Below the pieces are notes generated by a model. It was not told the DNA's origin, searched no databases, and was given only the letters and a program-made list of their open reading frames with translations. From positions 744,001 through 808,000 of the forward strand of contig NZ_WUWG01000001.1 in assembly GCF_009833495.1 (NCBI RefSeq): a DNA stretch of 64,000 bases, read 5' to 3'. The position numbers and the translations under genes were made by a program. Of this stretch, positions 19,293 to 28,174 are shown in pieces (the stretch's first letter is position 1; every line of letters begins with the position of its first letter). Source of the DNA: Oceanomicrobium pacificus. GTDB lineage: Bacteria > Pseudomonadota > Alphaproteobacteria > Rhodobacterales > Rhodobacteraceae.

Positions 19293-20561
19293 TCAGCCTC
19301 CGGTGCGCTTGCGATAGACAATGTCGATGAAGACGGCGAGCACCAGCACGACGCCCACGACGATGGACTGGAGCGGCGCATCGACGCCGACCATGGCCAT
19401 ACCCGATTGCAGGGACTGCATGATGAGCGCCCCGATGATCGCGCCGTAGATGGTGCCGATCCCGCCCGAGAGCGCCGTGCCGCCGATGACCGCCGCCGCG
19501 ATGACGCGCAGTTCGTCAAGCGTGCCTAGGTCGTTGCCGACCGCGCCGAGGCGGGCCGAGGCGATCACCGACGCGACGGCGGTCAGCGCGCCCATCAGCG
19601 CGAAGATCTTGACCGTCAGGAATTTGGTGTTGATGCCCGACAGTTCCGCCGCATCCGGATTGCCGCCGGTGGCAAACACATAGCGGCCGAACCGGGTCCG
19701 CCTTGCAACCACGGTCATGGCGATGGCGATGACGAGCAGGATGACCACCGGAATGGCGATCCCGTGCACCAGCGTCGGCCCGCCCTCGGGGATCACCTCG
19801 CCGCGTGCTTCCATCATCCGGATCGCGGCGCGTTCGGGGATCGGGTAGCTGTTCATCACGAAGGCAAAGCCGAGGATCACCGCGACGCTGACCCCGGCCA
19901 GCACATATTCCGCCCAGAGCGGCTTGACGGCGAACCCGTGGGTCGACTTGCGCCGCCGCGACAGGAAGATCAGCACGACCGCAACCACCGCCGCGATGAT
20001 CGCGAGGATCCAGCTGCCGGTGGCGCCGAGCGTGCCTTCAGCCCCGCCGCCGAGCAGTTTGAAGGTCGGGTCGAGCGGCGCCACCGTCTGGCCGGAGGTG
20101 ACCCACCAGGCCGCGCCGCGCCAGACCAGAAGCCCGCCCAGTGTCACGATGAAGGCCGGGATCGCCAGATAGCCGATCAGCCAGCCCTGGAAGGCGCCGA
20201 CAAGAGCGCCGACCGCGATGCCCACAAGGCAGGTGATGATCCAGATGCTCCAGTGACCGGAGCCGACAATGTCGGGCAGGATATTGAGCTGCAGCGTGCC
20301 CATGATCATGCCGAGCAGTCCGAGAAGCGAGCCGACGGAAAGGTCGATATGGCGGGTGACGATCACGAAGACCATGCCGGTGGCCATCACGGCCACGGAC
20401 GCGGTCTGGACCGACAGGTTAAAGAGGTTGCGGGGCGTCAGGAAGCGCCCGCCGGTGACGAGATCGAACAGGATCCAGAGCACCACGAGGGCGCCGACCA
20501 TGCCGAGCAGGCGCGTGTCGATCTGAAGCTGCCGGAAAAAGGATTTGAGGCCGCGCGCCAT
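19293..20561 (-). CDS. xylH: Sugar ABC transporter permease (xylose type)
   Basis: A 422-residue inner-membrane permease of the CUT2/BPD_transp_2 family with roughly 11-14 hydrophobic segments. It has the conserved [27 protein letters not shown] and, near the end, [28 protein letters not shown]. The long middle (about 160-260) with extra helices and a periplasmic loop is usual for XylH. GGAGG lies 8 bp before the start. It is separated from xylF by 178 bp containing two stable hairpins and is nearly contiguous with the ATPase gene. Confidence 0.9.
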   Translation of the reverse strand: MARGLKSFFRQLQIDTRLLGMVGALVVLWILFDLVTGGRFLTPRNLFNLSVQTASVAVMATGMVFVIVTRHIDLSVGSLLGLLGMIMGTLQLNILPDIVGSGHWSIWIITCLVGIAVGALVGAFQGWLIGYLAIPAFIVTLGGLLVWRGAAWWVTSGQTVAPLDPTFKLLGGGAEGTLGATGSWILAIIAAVVAVVLIFLSRRRKSTHGFAVKPLWAEYVLAGVSVAVILGFAFVMNSYPIPERAAIRMMEARGEVIPEGGPTLVHGIAIPVVILLVIAIAMTVVARRTRFGRYVFATGGNPDAAELSGINTKFLTVKIFALMGALTAVASVIASARLGAVGNDLGTLDELRVIAAAVIGGTALSGGIGTIYGAIIGALIMQSLQSGMAMVGVDAPLQSIVVGVVLVLAVFIDIVYRKRTGG

Positions 20562-20625
20562 GAATTGTTCCTCCGCCTGTGGCTGGGGTCTGCACCGGGG
20601 TGCGTCGCGCTAGATTCTGATAGTG

Positions 20626-20726
20626 ACGCAGGGACGGACGGGTCCGGTCCGGGAGGTTGGCCCGGTCGGATCCCGCCGCGCCCTGCGTAAGCGGTCCCTG
20701 CCCGATTTGGCCCTGGGCAGGGACCG
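20626..20726 (-). other. Paired hairpins between xylF and xylH
   Basis: Starting 13 nt after the xylF stop, CGGTCCCTGCCC (20692-20703) pairs perfectly over 12 bp with 20715-20726 around an 11-nt loop. A second, longer stem follows: ACGCAGGG (20626-20633) with CCCTGCGT (20681-20688), enclosing an inner CCGGTCCGGG/CCCGGTCGG stem. No U-tract follows either. The likely effect is more xylF than xylHG product. Confidence 0.7.
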
Positions 20727-20739
20727 GAGGTTCAGCGGA

Positions 20740-21771
20740 TCAGCCGCAGACTTCGACCGTACCGGCCGGAACACCGGCGCAGAGCGCGTCTTTGGAAATC
20801 CAGCCGGCATCCACCACGACATTGAGGTTGTCGCGGGTGATCGGGTTCGGCGCCAGGAAGCGCGCGGTCAGCTGGTTGCCGCCCGGCGACACGAATTTCA
20901 CCGTGTTGTCCATCTCGGTGATCTGCGTGCCTTTGGCCAGTTCGACAGCAATCTCGCCGGCCTGACGGCCCAGTTCACGGGCGTCTTTCCAGACCGACAC
21001 GGTCTGGGTGCCGAGCGCCACGCGGTTCAGGGCGGCATGGTCGCCATCCTGACCGGAGACCGGAATGCCTTCCATGCCCTGCGCGGTCAGCGCAGCGACA
21101 ACGCCACCGGCGGTGCCGTCATTGGAGGCCACGACCGCATCGACATTATTGTCCTGCGCGGTCAGGATCTGCTCCATGTTGCGCTGGGCGTTGGCCGGCA
21201 GCCAGCCGTCCGTATAGGCTTCGGCCACGATGTTGACCTTGCCGGCATCAATGGCCTCCTGCAGCACTTCCTGCTGACCGCCACGCAGGAAGTCCGCGTT
21301 CGGGTCGGTCGGAGAGCCCTTGATCATGACATAGTTGCCTTCCGGCGCCGCTTCGAGCACGGCAGCAGCCTGCAGGCGGCCCACTTCGACATTGTCGAAG
21401 GTCAGGTAGAAGGTGCGCAGATCCTCGATCAGGCGGTCATAGGCAACCACCGGAATGCCTTCGTTGGCAGCGGCATCCATGGCCGGGCCGATCGCGGCGC
21501 TGTCCTGCGCGAGGATGATCAGCGCATCGGCCCCGCGGGAGATGAGCGATTCCACATCGGACAGCTGCTTGGCGGACGAGCTCTGCGCATCGGCGGAGAT
21601 ATACTCGGCGCCGGCGGCTTCCAGTGCGGCCTTGATGGCGGCTTCATCGGTCTTCCAGCGTTCTTCCTGGAAATTCGACCAGCTCACGCCGACGGTGATA
21701 TCCTGGGCGAACGCAGCCGTAGCCACAGCGCCCGACAGCATGGCTGCTGCCAGAAACTTCAGGGATTTCAT
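20740..21771 (-). CDS. xylF: Xylose ABC transporter substrate-binding protein
   Basis: A 343-residue periplasmic protein with signal peptide [24 protein letters not shown]. It belongs to the Peripla_BP_4 (ribose/xylose) family. Typical XylF features are [59 protein letters not shown] and [13 protein letters not shown]. It delivers xylose to the permease encoded downstream. The ATG at 21769-21771 is preceded by GGAGG; an upstream in-frame ATG would run into the promoter. It is the first gene of the operon, transcribed from the regulated region at 21854-21885. Confidence 0.95.
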   Translation of the reverse strand: MKSLKFLAAAMLSGAVATAAFAQDITVGVSWSNFQEERWKTDEAAIKAALEAAGAEYISADAQSSSAKQLSDVESLISRGADALIILAQDSAAIGPAMDAAANEGIPVVAYDRLIEDLRTFYLTFDNVEVGRLQAAAVLEAAPEGNYVMIKGSPTDPNADFLRGGQQEVLQEAIDAGKVNIVAEAYTDGWLPANAQRNMEQILTAQDNNVDAVVASNDGTAGGVVAALTAQGMEGIPVSGQDGDHAALNRVALGTQTVSVWKDARELGRQAGEIAVELAKGTQITEMDNTVKFVSPGGNQLTARFLAPNPITRDNLNVVVDAGWISKDALCAGVPAGTVEVCG

Positions 21772-21853
21772 GTTTGTTCCTCCAGTTGCGATAATCGCGA
21801 CGGCAATGCTTCGGACCTTCTTTCGAATCTGTATTCTGCATTGCTGCGGCACC

Positions 21854-21920
21854 TAGCATGCGCCATTTAATTTGGTTGTCAAATTTATTTTGACCTTGCG
21901 TCGGTTCCGGCGCTAGTCTT
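21854..21920. promoter_or_regulatory. Divergent xyl promoters with shared palindromic operator
   Basis: A 17-bp palindrome AATTTG-GTTGT-CAAATT lies at 21869-21885, resembling ROK/NagC-type operators. On the minus strand a perfect -35 TTGACA (21882-21877) sits inside it; 17-18 bp further on is only a weak -10 (ATGCTA/TGCTAG, about 21854-21859). On the plus strand TTGACC (21890-21895) and TAGTCT (21914-21919), 18 bp apart, could drive the FG-GAP and ROK genes. A repressor bound here would block RNA polymerase at xylF and lie just upstream of the other promoter. Confidence 0.65.
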
Positions 21921-21969
21921 GATCGGAGACCGGGGCATCGAACCCCGGCAGACCGGGAGGACCGACAGC

Positions 21970-23643
21970 GTGGCCAGAGGGGGACACTCGCTGCAAAAGG
22001 AATGGCGTGCGCAGGCGCGTGCGGGCCGCGCCCGCAGGACGGCCTTGCTGTCGCTTGCGCTGTGCGCAACCCTCTCAACGCCCGGATCGGCCAATGAGGA
22101 CACGGCCGGCACGCTCTATGCCGTGCCCCACTATGTCGATGCTACGGGCGTCGCAGGTCTGTCCCATAGCTACAGCGGCAGCACCGACTATGTGGTCGGC
22201 GGCGGCGCGGCGGCGTTCGATTGCGACGATGACGGTCGCGCGGACCTCGCGCTGGCGGGCGCCGAGGAACCGCTCGCGCTTTATCGCAACGCATCCGCGC
22301 CCGGCCGCCCGGCCTTCACGCGGCTCGACCGTGCCCTGCGCCGCCCGGTGACGGGGGCGACCGGCGTCTATCCGCTCGACATGGACAGCGACGGCAAGCT
22401 CGACCTGTTCGTGCTGCGCTTCGGGCAGAACATGATCTTGCACGGGCTCGGCAACTGCCGTTTTACCGATGCGACATCGGCATTCGGCCTGCCCGATCGC
22501 GCCGACTGGACGACGGCCTTTGCCGCGCACTGGTTCGGCGACGACCGGATGCCGACGCTCTTTATCGGCAACTATGTGCCCCGCGACCGCCCGCTTCAGA
22601 AGAGCGGCAATTGCGAGGAAAACTACCTGCTGCGCCCGTCGGGACCGGACGCTGCGACCTACGGCGCGCCCGAACCGCTCGGCCCCGGTGCCTGCACGCT
22701 CTCGGCGCTCTTTGTGGACTGGAGCGGGACCGGCCGGTTCGACCTGCGGCTCGCCAATGACCGCGAATATTACGACCGCGGCCTGAGCGAACAGCTCTGG
22801 ACGGTCGAGGGCGGCACCGCGCGCGCCTTCGGCAAGGCAGAGGGCTGGGACGATGTCTCGCTCTGGGGCATGGGCATCGCGGCGGACGACCTGACCGGTG
22901 ACGGCCGGCCCGAGATGCTCGTCACCTCGATGGCCGACAACCGGCTGGAGGCGCTGACAAGTCCCGACTCCGGCCAGCCCAAGTTCGAGAATATCGCCCG
23001 CGACCTCAACAGCACCGCCCAGCGCCCCTATGCCGGACCCGATGCGCGCCCCTCCACCGCCTGGCACACGGCCTTCGGCGACGCGAACAATGACGGATAC
23101 TCGGACCTGTTCATCGTGAAGGGCAATGTGGACGAAATGCCGAAGATGGCCAATTTCGACCCGGACAACCTTCTGCTCGGCGGACCGGACGGGTTTGTTG
23201 AGGCCGGCTTCGAGGCTGGCATTGCCGTCGATACGAAAGGGCGCGGCGGGCTTTTCGAGGATCTGACGGGCAACGGCGCGCTCGACATTCTGACGGTGAA
23301 CCGCAACCAGCCGGTGCGCTTCTTCGCCAACCGGACAGCGTTGGGCAACTGGATTGCCATCGACCCGCGCCAGACCGGGACCAACCCGTTCGCGGTGAGC
23401 GCGCGGGTGGAGGTTGAAACGGCGCTCGGACCGCGCAGCCGGACCCGCCTTGTCGGCGGGGGCCATGCGGGCGGCAGCCTATTGCCGCTGCATATCGGGT
23501 TGGGCGACGCACGGTCGGCACGCCTGCGGATCCGCTGGCCCGACGGGACATTTGGCGACTGGGTGGAACTGGAGGCCGGACAGGTCCATCGGATTGACAA
23601 GCGTGCAGCACCCGACGGCGCGAAACAGGCGGTGTCCCAGTGA
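21970..23643 (+). CDS. Secreted FG-GAP/VCBS repeat protein with ASPIC/UnbV domain (CRTAC1-like)
   Basis: A 557-residue exported protein. After a signal sequence (TALLSLALCATLSTPGSA) come several FG-GAP/VCBS calcium-binding loops: FDCDDDGRADLALAG, LDMDSDGKLDLFVLRFG, DLTGDGRPEMLVTS, GDANNDGYSDLFIVKG, DLTGNGALDILTV. A C-terminal ASPIC/UnbV domain follows (LPLHIGLGDARSARLRIRWPDG). This points to a beta-propeller in the periplasm or outside the cell; no enzyme function is evident. GTG 21970 is chosen because GGGAGG lies 9-10 bp upstream. It overlaps the ROK gene as GTGA and is divergent from xylF, so it probably belongs to the xylose regulon. Confidence 0.8.
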   Translation: MARGGHSLQKEWRAQARAGRARRTALLSLALCATLSTPGSANEDTAGTLYAVPHYVDATGVAGLSHSYSGSTDYVVGGGAAAFDCDDDGRADLALAGAEEPLALYRNASAPGRPAFTRLDRALRRPVTGATGVYPLDMDSDGKLDLFVLRFGQNMILHGLGNCRFTDATSAFGLPDRADWTTAFAAHWFGDDRMPTLFIGNYVPRDRPLQKSGNCEENYLLRPSGPDAATYGAPEPLGPGACTLSALFVDWSGTGRFDLRLANDREYYDRGLSEQLWTVEGGTARAFGKAEGWDDVSLWGMGIAADDLTGDGRPEMLVTSMADNRLEALTSPDSGQPKFENIARDLNSTAQRPYAGPDARPSTAWHTAFGDANNDGYSDLFIVKGNVDEMPKMANFDPDNLLLGGPDGFVEAGFEAGIAVDTKGRGGLFEDLTGNGALDILTVNRNQPVRFFANRTALGNWIAIDPRQTGTNPFAVSARVEVETALGPRSRTRLVGGGHAGGSLLPLHIGLGDARSARLRIRWPDGTFGDWVELEAGQVHRIDKRAAPDGAKQAVSQ

Positions 23644-24842
23644 GCCCGCGCACCGACACGCGCGGGTCGCGCCGCACCATTCTGGCGCATATCCGCGCGC
23701 GCTCGGGCATTGCCCGCGTCGATATTGCCCGTGACACAGGCATCAGCCCGGCCACGGTGACGACGGTCACCGCAGAACTGCTTGCTAAGGGGCTGGTGGC
23801 CGAGGTTCTGGCCGAACCGGACAGCGGCACCAAGCGCGGCCGGCCGCGTGTGCTGCTCGCCCTCAACTCGGACGCCTTTCTGCTCGCAGGGGCCAAAATC
23901 TCGAACAACCATATCACCGTCGCCGTGATCGATTTCGGCGGCGAATTGGTGGCCGACCATGTGATGCCCCTGCCCCGGGCACGCGGCACCGCGCGCGATA
24001 TGGCCGATTACGTCCACGCCGCCCTGACAGAGACGCTGGCGCCCATCGGCAAGGATGTGGCCGACCTTGCCAGCATCGGGGTCGGCCTGTCAGGCTTCGT
24101 CGATGCCGAAAGCGGCGAGGTTCACTGGAGCCCGACGCTCAGCACCCGCAACGTGCCCTTCCGCGACGTTCTGACCGACCGGCTCGGTGTGCCGGTCCAG
24201 ATCGACAATGACGCCAACCTCGCCGCGCTGGCGGAACTGTGGTTCGGGGCCGGACGCGGCATGTCGGATTTCATCGTACTGACGATCGAGGAAGGCGTCG
24301 GCATGGGGATCGTGCTCGACAACCGCCTGTTCCGCGGCACGCGCGGCATTGGGGCCGAGTTCGGCCATATCAAGGTGCAACTGGACGGCGCGCTCTGCCG
24401 CTGCGGCCAGCGCGGATGCCTGGAGGCCTACATTGCCGATTATGCCCTTTTGCGCGAGGCGGGGGCGGCCATCGGTGCCGACCAGATGGATGGCACCGGC
24501 GCGCCGCAACAGATCGACAGCCTGATCGCACTGGCCGAGAGCGGCAACCACGCCGCCCAGTCGATCATCGACCGCGCGGGGCGAATGTTCTCGCTCGGGG
24601 TCGCCAATGTGATCAATATCTTTGATCCCGAACTGATCATCCTGTCGGGCGAACGGATGCGCTTCTTCAGCTATTTCGAGGAGACGTTCCGCCAGCGGCT
24701 GGCACAGAACATCATCGATATCGACCGCGATCCGGCGCGGATCACCGTGCACACATGGGAAGATCTGCTCTGGGCCAAAGGGGCTGCCGCGCTCGCCATG
24801 GAGGGGCTGACCGACCGGATCCTGCAGGAGCCCGCCGGCTGA
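23640..24842 (+). CDS. ROK family transcriptional regulator (XylR-like)
   Basis: A 400-residue regulator. The N-terminal winged helix-turn-helix is RSGIARVDIARDTGISPATVTTVTAELLAKGLV. The ROK sugar-binding domain follows, with GVGLSGFVD, DNDANLAALAELWFG, GIGAEFGHIKV and the zinc site CRCGQRGCLEAY. The sugar-kinase phosphate motif DxGxT is absent from the start of the ROK domain (VIDFGGELV), fitting a sensor and not a kinase. Placed divergently from xylFHGA with an AATTTG-N5-CAAATT palindrome between, it is most likely the xylose-responsive repressor. The start GTG overlaps the preceding stop. Confidence 0.9.
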   Translation: MSPRTDTRGSRRTILAHIRARSGIARVDIARDTGISPATVTTVTAELLAKGLVAEVLAEPDSGTKRGRPRVLLALNSDAFLLAGAKISNNHITVAVIDFGGELVADHVMPLPRARGTARDMADYVHAALTETLAPIGKDVADLASIGVGLSGFVDAESGEVHWSPTLSTRNVPFRDVLTDRLGVPVQIDNDANLAALAELWFGAGRGMSDFIVLTIEEGVGMGIVLDNRLFRGTRGIGAEFGHIKVQLDGALCRCGQRGCLEAYIADYALLREAGAAIGADQMDGTGAPQQIDSLIALAESGNHAAQSIIDRAGRMFSLGVANVINIFDPELIILSGERMRFFSYFEETFRQRLAQNIIDIDRDPARITVHTWEDLLWAKGAAALAMEGLTDRILQEPAG

Positions 24843-24970
24843 ACAATGCCCCGGCGCGGTCAGTGCCGCAGCCTGCCACAGGTTGAACCGGCCGCACGAA
24901 AGCCCTTAATAGACCGGACCGTCCGGCAGATTGGACCGCCGGACGCCCTTTTGGAACAGGAAGGCTGCGC

Positions 24971-26785
24971 GTGGCCCCGACGGATCGCCCCAAATTGATG
25001 GACACCGGTTTCCGGCAGACCGTGATGCGGCTGTTGCGCGAAAACATGCCCGCCCACAAACGCAATTATGCGCTGGCTGTGGTGGCCATGGTTCTCATCG
25101 CGGCCTCCACATCCGCGCTGGCGCTGCTGACGCGGGAAATCGTCAATGACGTGTTCGTGGCGCAAAACAAGGCCGCGATCGGCGGTGTGGTGGGGGCCGT
25201 GATCGGCCTGTCGATCATCCGCGGTTTCGCGACCTACGGCCAGACCGTGCTGATGACAAAGATCAGGGCGGCCATCGTCGCCAGCCTGCAGGAACGCCAG
25301 TTCGCCGCCTATCTCGCACAGAGCGCATCTGTCTTCTCGGGCGCCAGCCCGGCTCAGTTCATGGCCAAGATCAACCTGTCGGCCGCCTCGGCCAGCACGG
25401 TCCTGATGACGGTGACGACAAACCTCGTGCGCGACGGGCTGACGCTTGCGGGGCTGATCGCGGTGATGGTGTCGCAGGACCCGATCATGTCGGTCTTCGC
25501 ACTTGTGATCGCGCCGCTGGTGATGGGCGGCCTGTCGCGGATCATGAAACGGATCAAGCAGCTGGCCGCTGCCCAGCGCGATCTGGAAGCCAATGTGATC
25601 TCTTCGGCCACCGAAGGGCTGCAGGGCATCCGCGTGGTCAAGAGCTTCCTTCTGGAAAGCGAGGTGATGCGCCGCGTGGGCAAGGCGATCCGAGCGCGCG
25701 AGGCGCGGATCAACAAGCTCGCCCGGACCGAGGCGATTTCCAGCCCGCTGATGGAAACCTTGGGCGGCATCCTGATCGCGGCCTTCATCGTCTATGCGGC
25801 CTGGCAGAGCCTGACGCTCGGCAAGAGCCCCGGCGAGTTTGTCGCCTTCATCACCGCTTTCCTGCTCGCCTATGAACCGGCCAAGCGGCTGGCGCGCATG
25901 AACCTTCAGGTGCAGAAGGCCATCGTGCCGGTGCAGCAGATGTATGAGGTGCTCGACACGATGGAGCCGGAAGCGGCGCTTGCGGGCACAGCGGAACTGC
26001 AGGTCCCCGAAGGTGCGATCCGCTTCGAGAATGTGTCCTTCACCTATCCCGGCCAGAGCGCGGTGCTGACCGATGTGAGCTTCGACATCGCACCCGGCGA
26101 ACGCGTGGCGCTCGTCGGGCGGTCGGGCGCGGGGAAAACCACGATCGTGAACCTGCTTCTGCATATGATGCAGGATTATGCGGGCACCATTTCCATCGAC
26201 GGCACCGATATCCATACGGTCACGCTCGACAGCTTGCGCCGGTCCACGGCTTTCGTGGCACAGCACACGTTTCTGTTCTCAGGCACGGTGCGCGAGAACA
26301 TCCGCTTCGGGCGGCCGGACGCAACAGACGCAGAGGTGGAAGCCGCTGCAAAGGCCGCCAACGCACATGATTTCATCGAACGCCTGCCGGGCGGCTATGA
26401 TGCGGAAGTGGGCGACAGCGGCGACCTTCTGTCGGGCGGCCAACGGCAGCGGATCTCCATCGCGCGCGCGCTCATCAAGGATGCGCCGATCCTCCTGATG
26501 GACGAGGCCACGTCCGCGCTCGACGGCGAATCGGAAACCGCCGTGATGGGCGCGCTCGACAGCCTGATGGAAAACCGCACCACCGTGGTGGTCGCGCATC
26601 GCCTGTCCACGATCGAGAAGGCCGACAAGATCATCGTGCTCGATGCGGGGCGCATCGTGGCGACGGGCACCCATGCGGAACTGTCGGAACGCTCGCCCCT
26701 CTATGCGTCGCTCTTCCTCGGACTGGCCGAGGCGGAAACGGGCGCGGAACCGGCGGCCGACACGAAAACGGCGCCGGAGGCCTGA
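24971..26785 (+). CDS. ABC exporter, fused membrane and ATPase domains (MsbA/multidrug type)
   Basis: A 604-residue half-transporter that should act as a homodimer in the inner membrane. Six transmembrane helices lie in about 30-330. The ATPase domain follows, with Walker A VGRSGAGKTTIVN, signature DLLSGGQRQRISIARAL, Walker B ILLMDEATSALD and H-loop VVAHRLST. It resembles MsbA and other lipid or drug flippases, but no lipid A gene (lpxK, waaA) is next to it, so the substrate is open. It starts with GTG, with AGGAAGG about 6 bp upstream, and is convergent with fpr (35-bp gap). Confidence 0.9.
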   Translation: MAPTDRPKLMDTGFRQTVMRLLRENMPAHKRNYALAVVAMVLIAASTSALALLTREIVNDVFVAQNKAAIGGVVGAVIGLSIIRGFATYGQTVLMTKIRAAIVASLQERQFAAYLAQSASVFSGASPAQFMAKINLSAASASTVLMTVTTNLVRDGLTLAGLIAVMVSQDPIMSVFALVIAPLVMGGLSRIMKRIKQLAAAQRDLEANVISSATEGLQGIRVVKSFLLESEVMRRVGKAIRAREARINKLARTEAISSPLMETLGGILIAAFIVYAAWQSLTLGKSPGEFVAFITAFLLAYEPAKRLARMNLQVQKAIVPVQQMYEVLDTMEPEAALAGTAELQVPEGAIRFENVSFTYPGQSAVLTDVSFDIAPGERVALVGRSGAGKTTIVNLLLHMMQDYAGTISIDGTDIHTVTLDSLRRSTAFVAQHTFLFSGTVRENIRFGRPDATDAEVEAAAKAANAHDFIERLPGGYDAEVGDSGDLLSGGQRQRISIARALIKDAPILLMDEATSALDGESETAVMGALDSLMENRTTVVVAHRLSTIEKADKIIVLDAGRIVATGTHAELSERSPLYASLFLGLAEAETGAEPAADTKTAPEA

Positions 26786-26820
26786 CCCCGACGCCGTCCG
26801 ATTGCCGGTCCTGCCCGCCG

Positions 26821-27633
26821 TCAGCCGACGAAGGCTTTTTCCAGAACGAATCCGCCCGGCTGGCTGTTGGACCCTTCCTCCAGTCCGGCCGCCTCGCAGA
26901 TCGCTTTCACTTCGGTATTGAGCCCCATCGAGCCGCAGATCATCACCCGGTCTTCCGCCGACAGGGGCGGCAGGCCCAGATCGTCGAAGAGTTTGCCCGA
27001 CCGCATCAGGTCGGTCACGCGGCCGCGCACCGCGCTGTCTTCCTGCGTGGTCGTGGGATAGTAGCGGAGCTTCTCGGCCGCTTCCTCACCGATAAGCGGG
27101 TCATCTGCGATCCGGTCCATCAGGCTGCGCCCGTAGGCCAGTTCGTCACCCGTGCGGCAGGTGTGGGTCAGGATGACCTCGTCGAACCGCTCGTAAATGT
27201 CAGGATCGCGCATCAGCGAGGCAAAGGGCGCAATGCCGGTGCCGGTTGCGACCAGATAGACGCGTTGCGCGGGCAGGAGCGCGTCGAGCACCAGCGTGCC
27301 CACGGGCTTTGGCCGCACGATCACCTGATCGCCGACCGCGATTTTCTGGAGCTTCGAGGTGAGCGGCCCGTCCGGCACCTTGATCGAGTAGAATTCCAGT
27401 TCCTCGTCCCAGGCGGGCGAGGCGATGGAATAGGCGCGCAGGAGCGGTTTGCCGTCGTCCTTCAGAAGGCCGATCATCACGAACTCGCCCGAGCGGAACC
27501 GCAGGCTGCGCGGGCGTGTCACGCGGAAGGAAAAGAGCCGGTCGGTCCAGTGGGTGACTTCCGTCACGGTCTGGGCATCGGGCAATACGGGCTGCGGCCG
27601 CGCGGCTGCGGCGATCGGGGTCTGGTCGTTCAT
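26821..27633 (-). CDS. fpr: Ferredoxin/flavodoxin--NADP(+) reductase
   Basis: A 270-residue FAD enzyme moving electrons between NADPH and ferredoxin or flavodoxin. FAD binding is seen in LRAYSIASPAW and KVPDGPLTSKL, NADP binding in YLVATGTGIAPFASLMRD and VMICGSMGLNTEV. The C-terminus SQPGGFVLEKAFVG matches bacterial subclass I. ATG 27631-27633 follows AAGGA; an earlier ATG adds 11 residues. It is last in the sulfate-assimilation operon, where it probably supplies reduced ferredoxin to the sulfite reductase. Confidence 0.93.
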   Translation of the reverse strand: MNDQTPIAAAARPQPVLPDAQTVTEVTHWTDRLFSFRVTRPRSLRFRSGEFVMIGLLKDDGKPLLRAYSIASPAWDEELEFYSIKVPDGPLTSKLQKIAVGDQVIVRPKPVGTLVLDALLPAQRVYLVATGTGIAPFASLMRDPDIYERFDEVILTHTCRTGDELAYGRSLMDRIADDPLIGEEAAEKLRYYPTTTQEDSAVRGRVTDLMRSGKLFDDLGLPPLSAEDRVMICGSMGLNTEVKAICEAAGLEEGSNSQPGGFVLEKAFVG

Positions 27634-27687
27634 CTGATGCGTCCTTGCTTGCGCGGGGCGTGTCATTCGGATCTGGCGGAGCGGCGC

Positions 27688-28143
27688 TCAGACCGCGCGG
27701 CCCACCACATCCTGATAGCTGGTGCGGTCCCAGTCGGACCGGGCGAGCCACTGGTCCTGCGGCGCGCGTTTGGCCAGATCGTCGGAGATTTCCACCTCGT
27801 CGAAGCCGCAGCGCCGGGCCATCGGATACTGGTCGGGGATCACGTGGCCCACGGCGCGCAACCGGCCCTGATAGCCCAGCGCCCGCAACTGGCGCGCAAG
27901 GCTGAATCCGCGCCCGTCGGCAAAGCTCGGGAAGGGAATGTGGATAGTGTCCGCGCGGTCGAACACATCGACCAGCTCGGCGGCCGGGGTGGCATTGTCG
28001 ACGATCACGCCGAACGGTGCCTCCACCTTGGCGCGGTTCGCGGCCTTCACCTCTTCGAGCGGCACCAGAAGATAGGCGCCCGCTTCCGTCGCGGCGGCCA
28101 GATTGTCGTCATGGAACCCGTCGTCCCGTACGATGATGCTCAT
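27688..28143 (-). CDS. DUF934 family protein of the sulfate assimilation operon
   Basis: A 151-residue cytoplasmic protein of the DUF934 family, which is almost always encoded beside cysI and cysH. Visible conserved stretches are FADGRGFSLARQLRALGYQGRLRAVGHVIPDQY and RRCGFDEVEI. No catalytic motif is recognisable. By genomic association it is a helper of assimilatory sulfate/sulfite reduction. ATG 28141-28143 is preceded by GAGGAG. Confidence 0.88.
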   Translation of the reverse strand: MSIIVRDDGFHDDNLAAATEAGAYLLVPLEEVKAANRAKVEAPFGVIVDNATPAAELVDVFDRADTIHIPFPSFADGRGFSLARQLRALGYQGRLRAVGHVIPDQYPMARRCGFDEVEISDDLAKRAPQDQWLARSDWDRTSYQDVVGRAV

Positions 28144-28174
28144 CGTCTTGCTCCTCGTCTCGTGCGCCGCGGCC

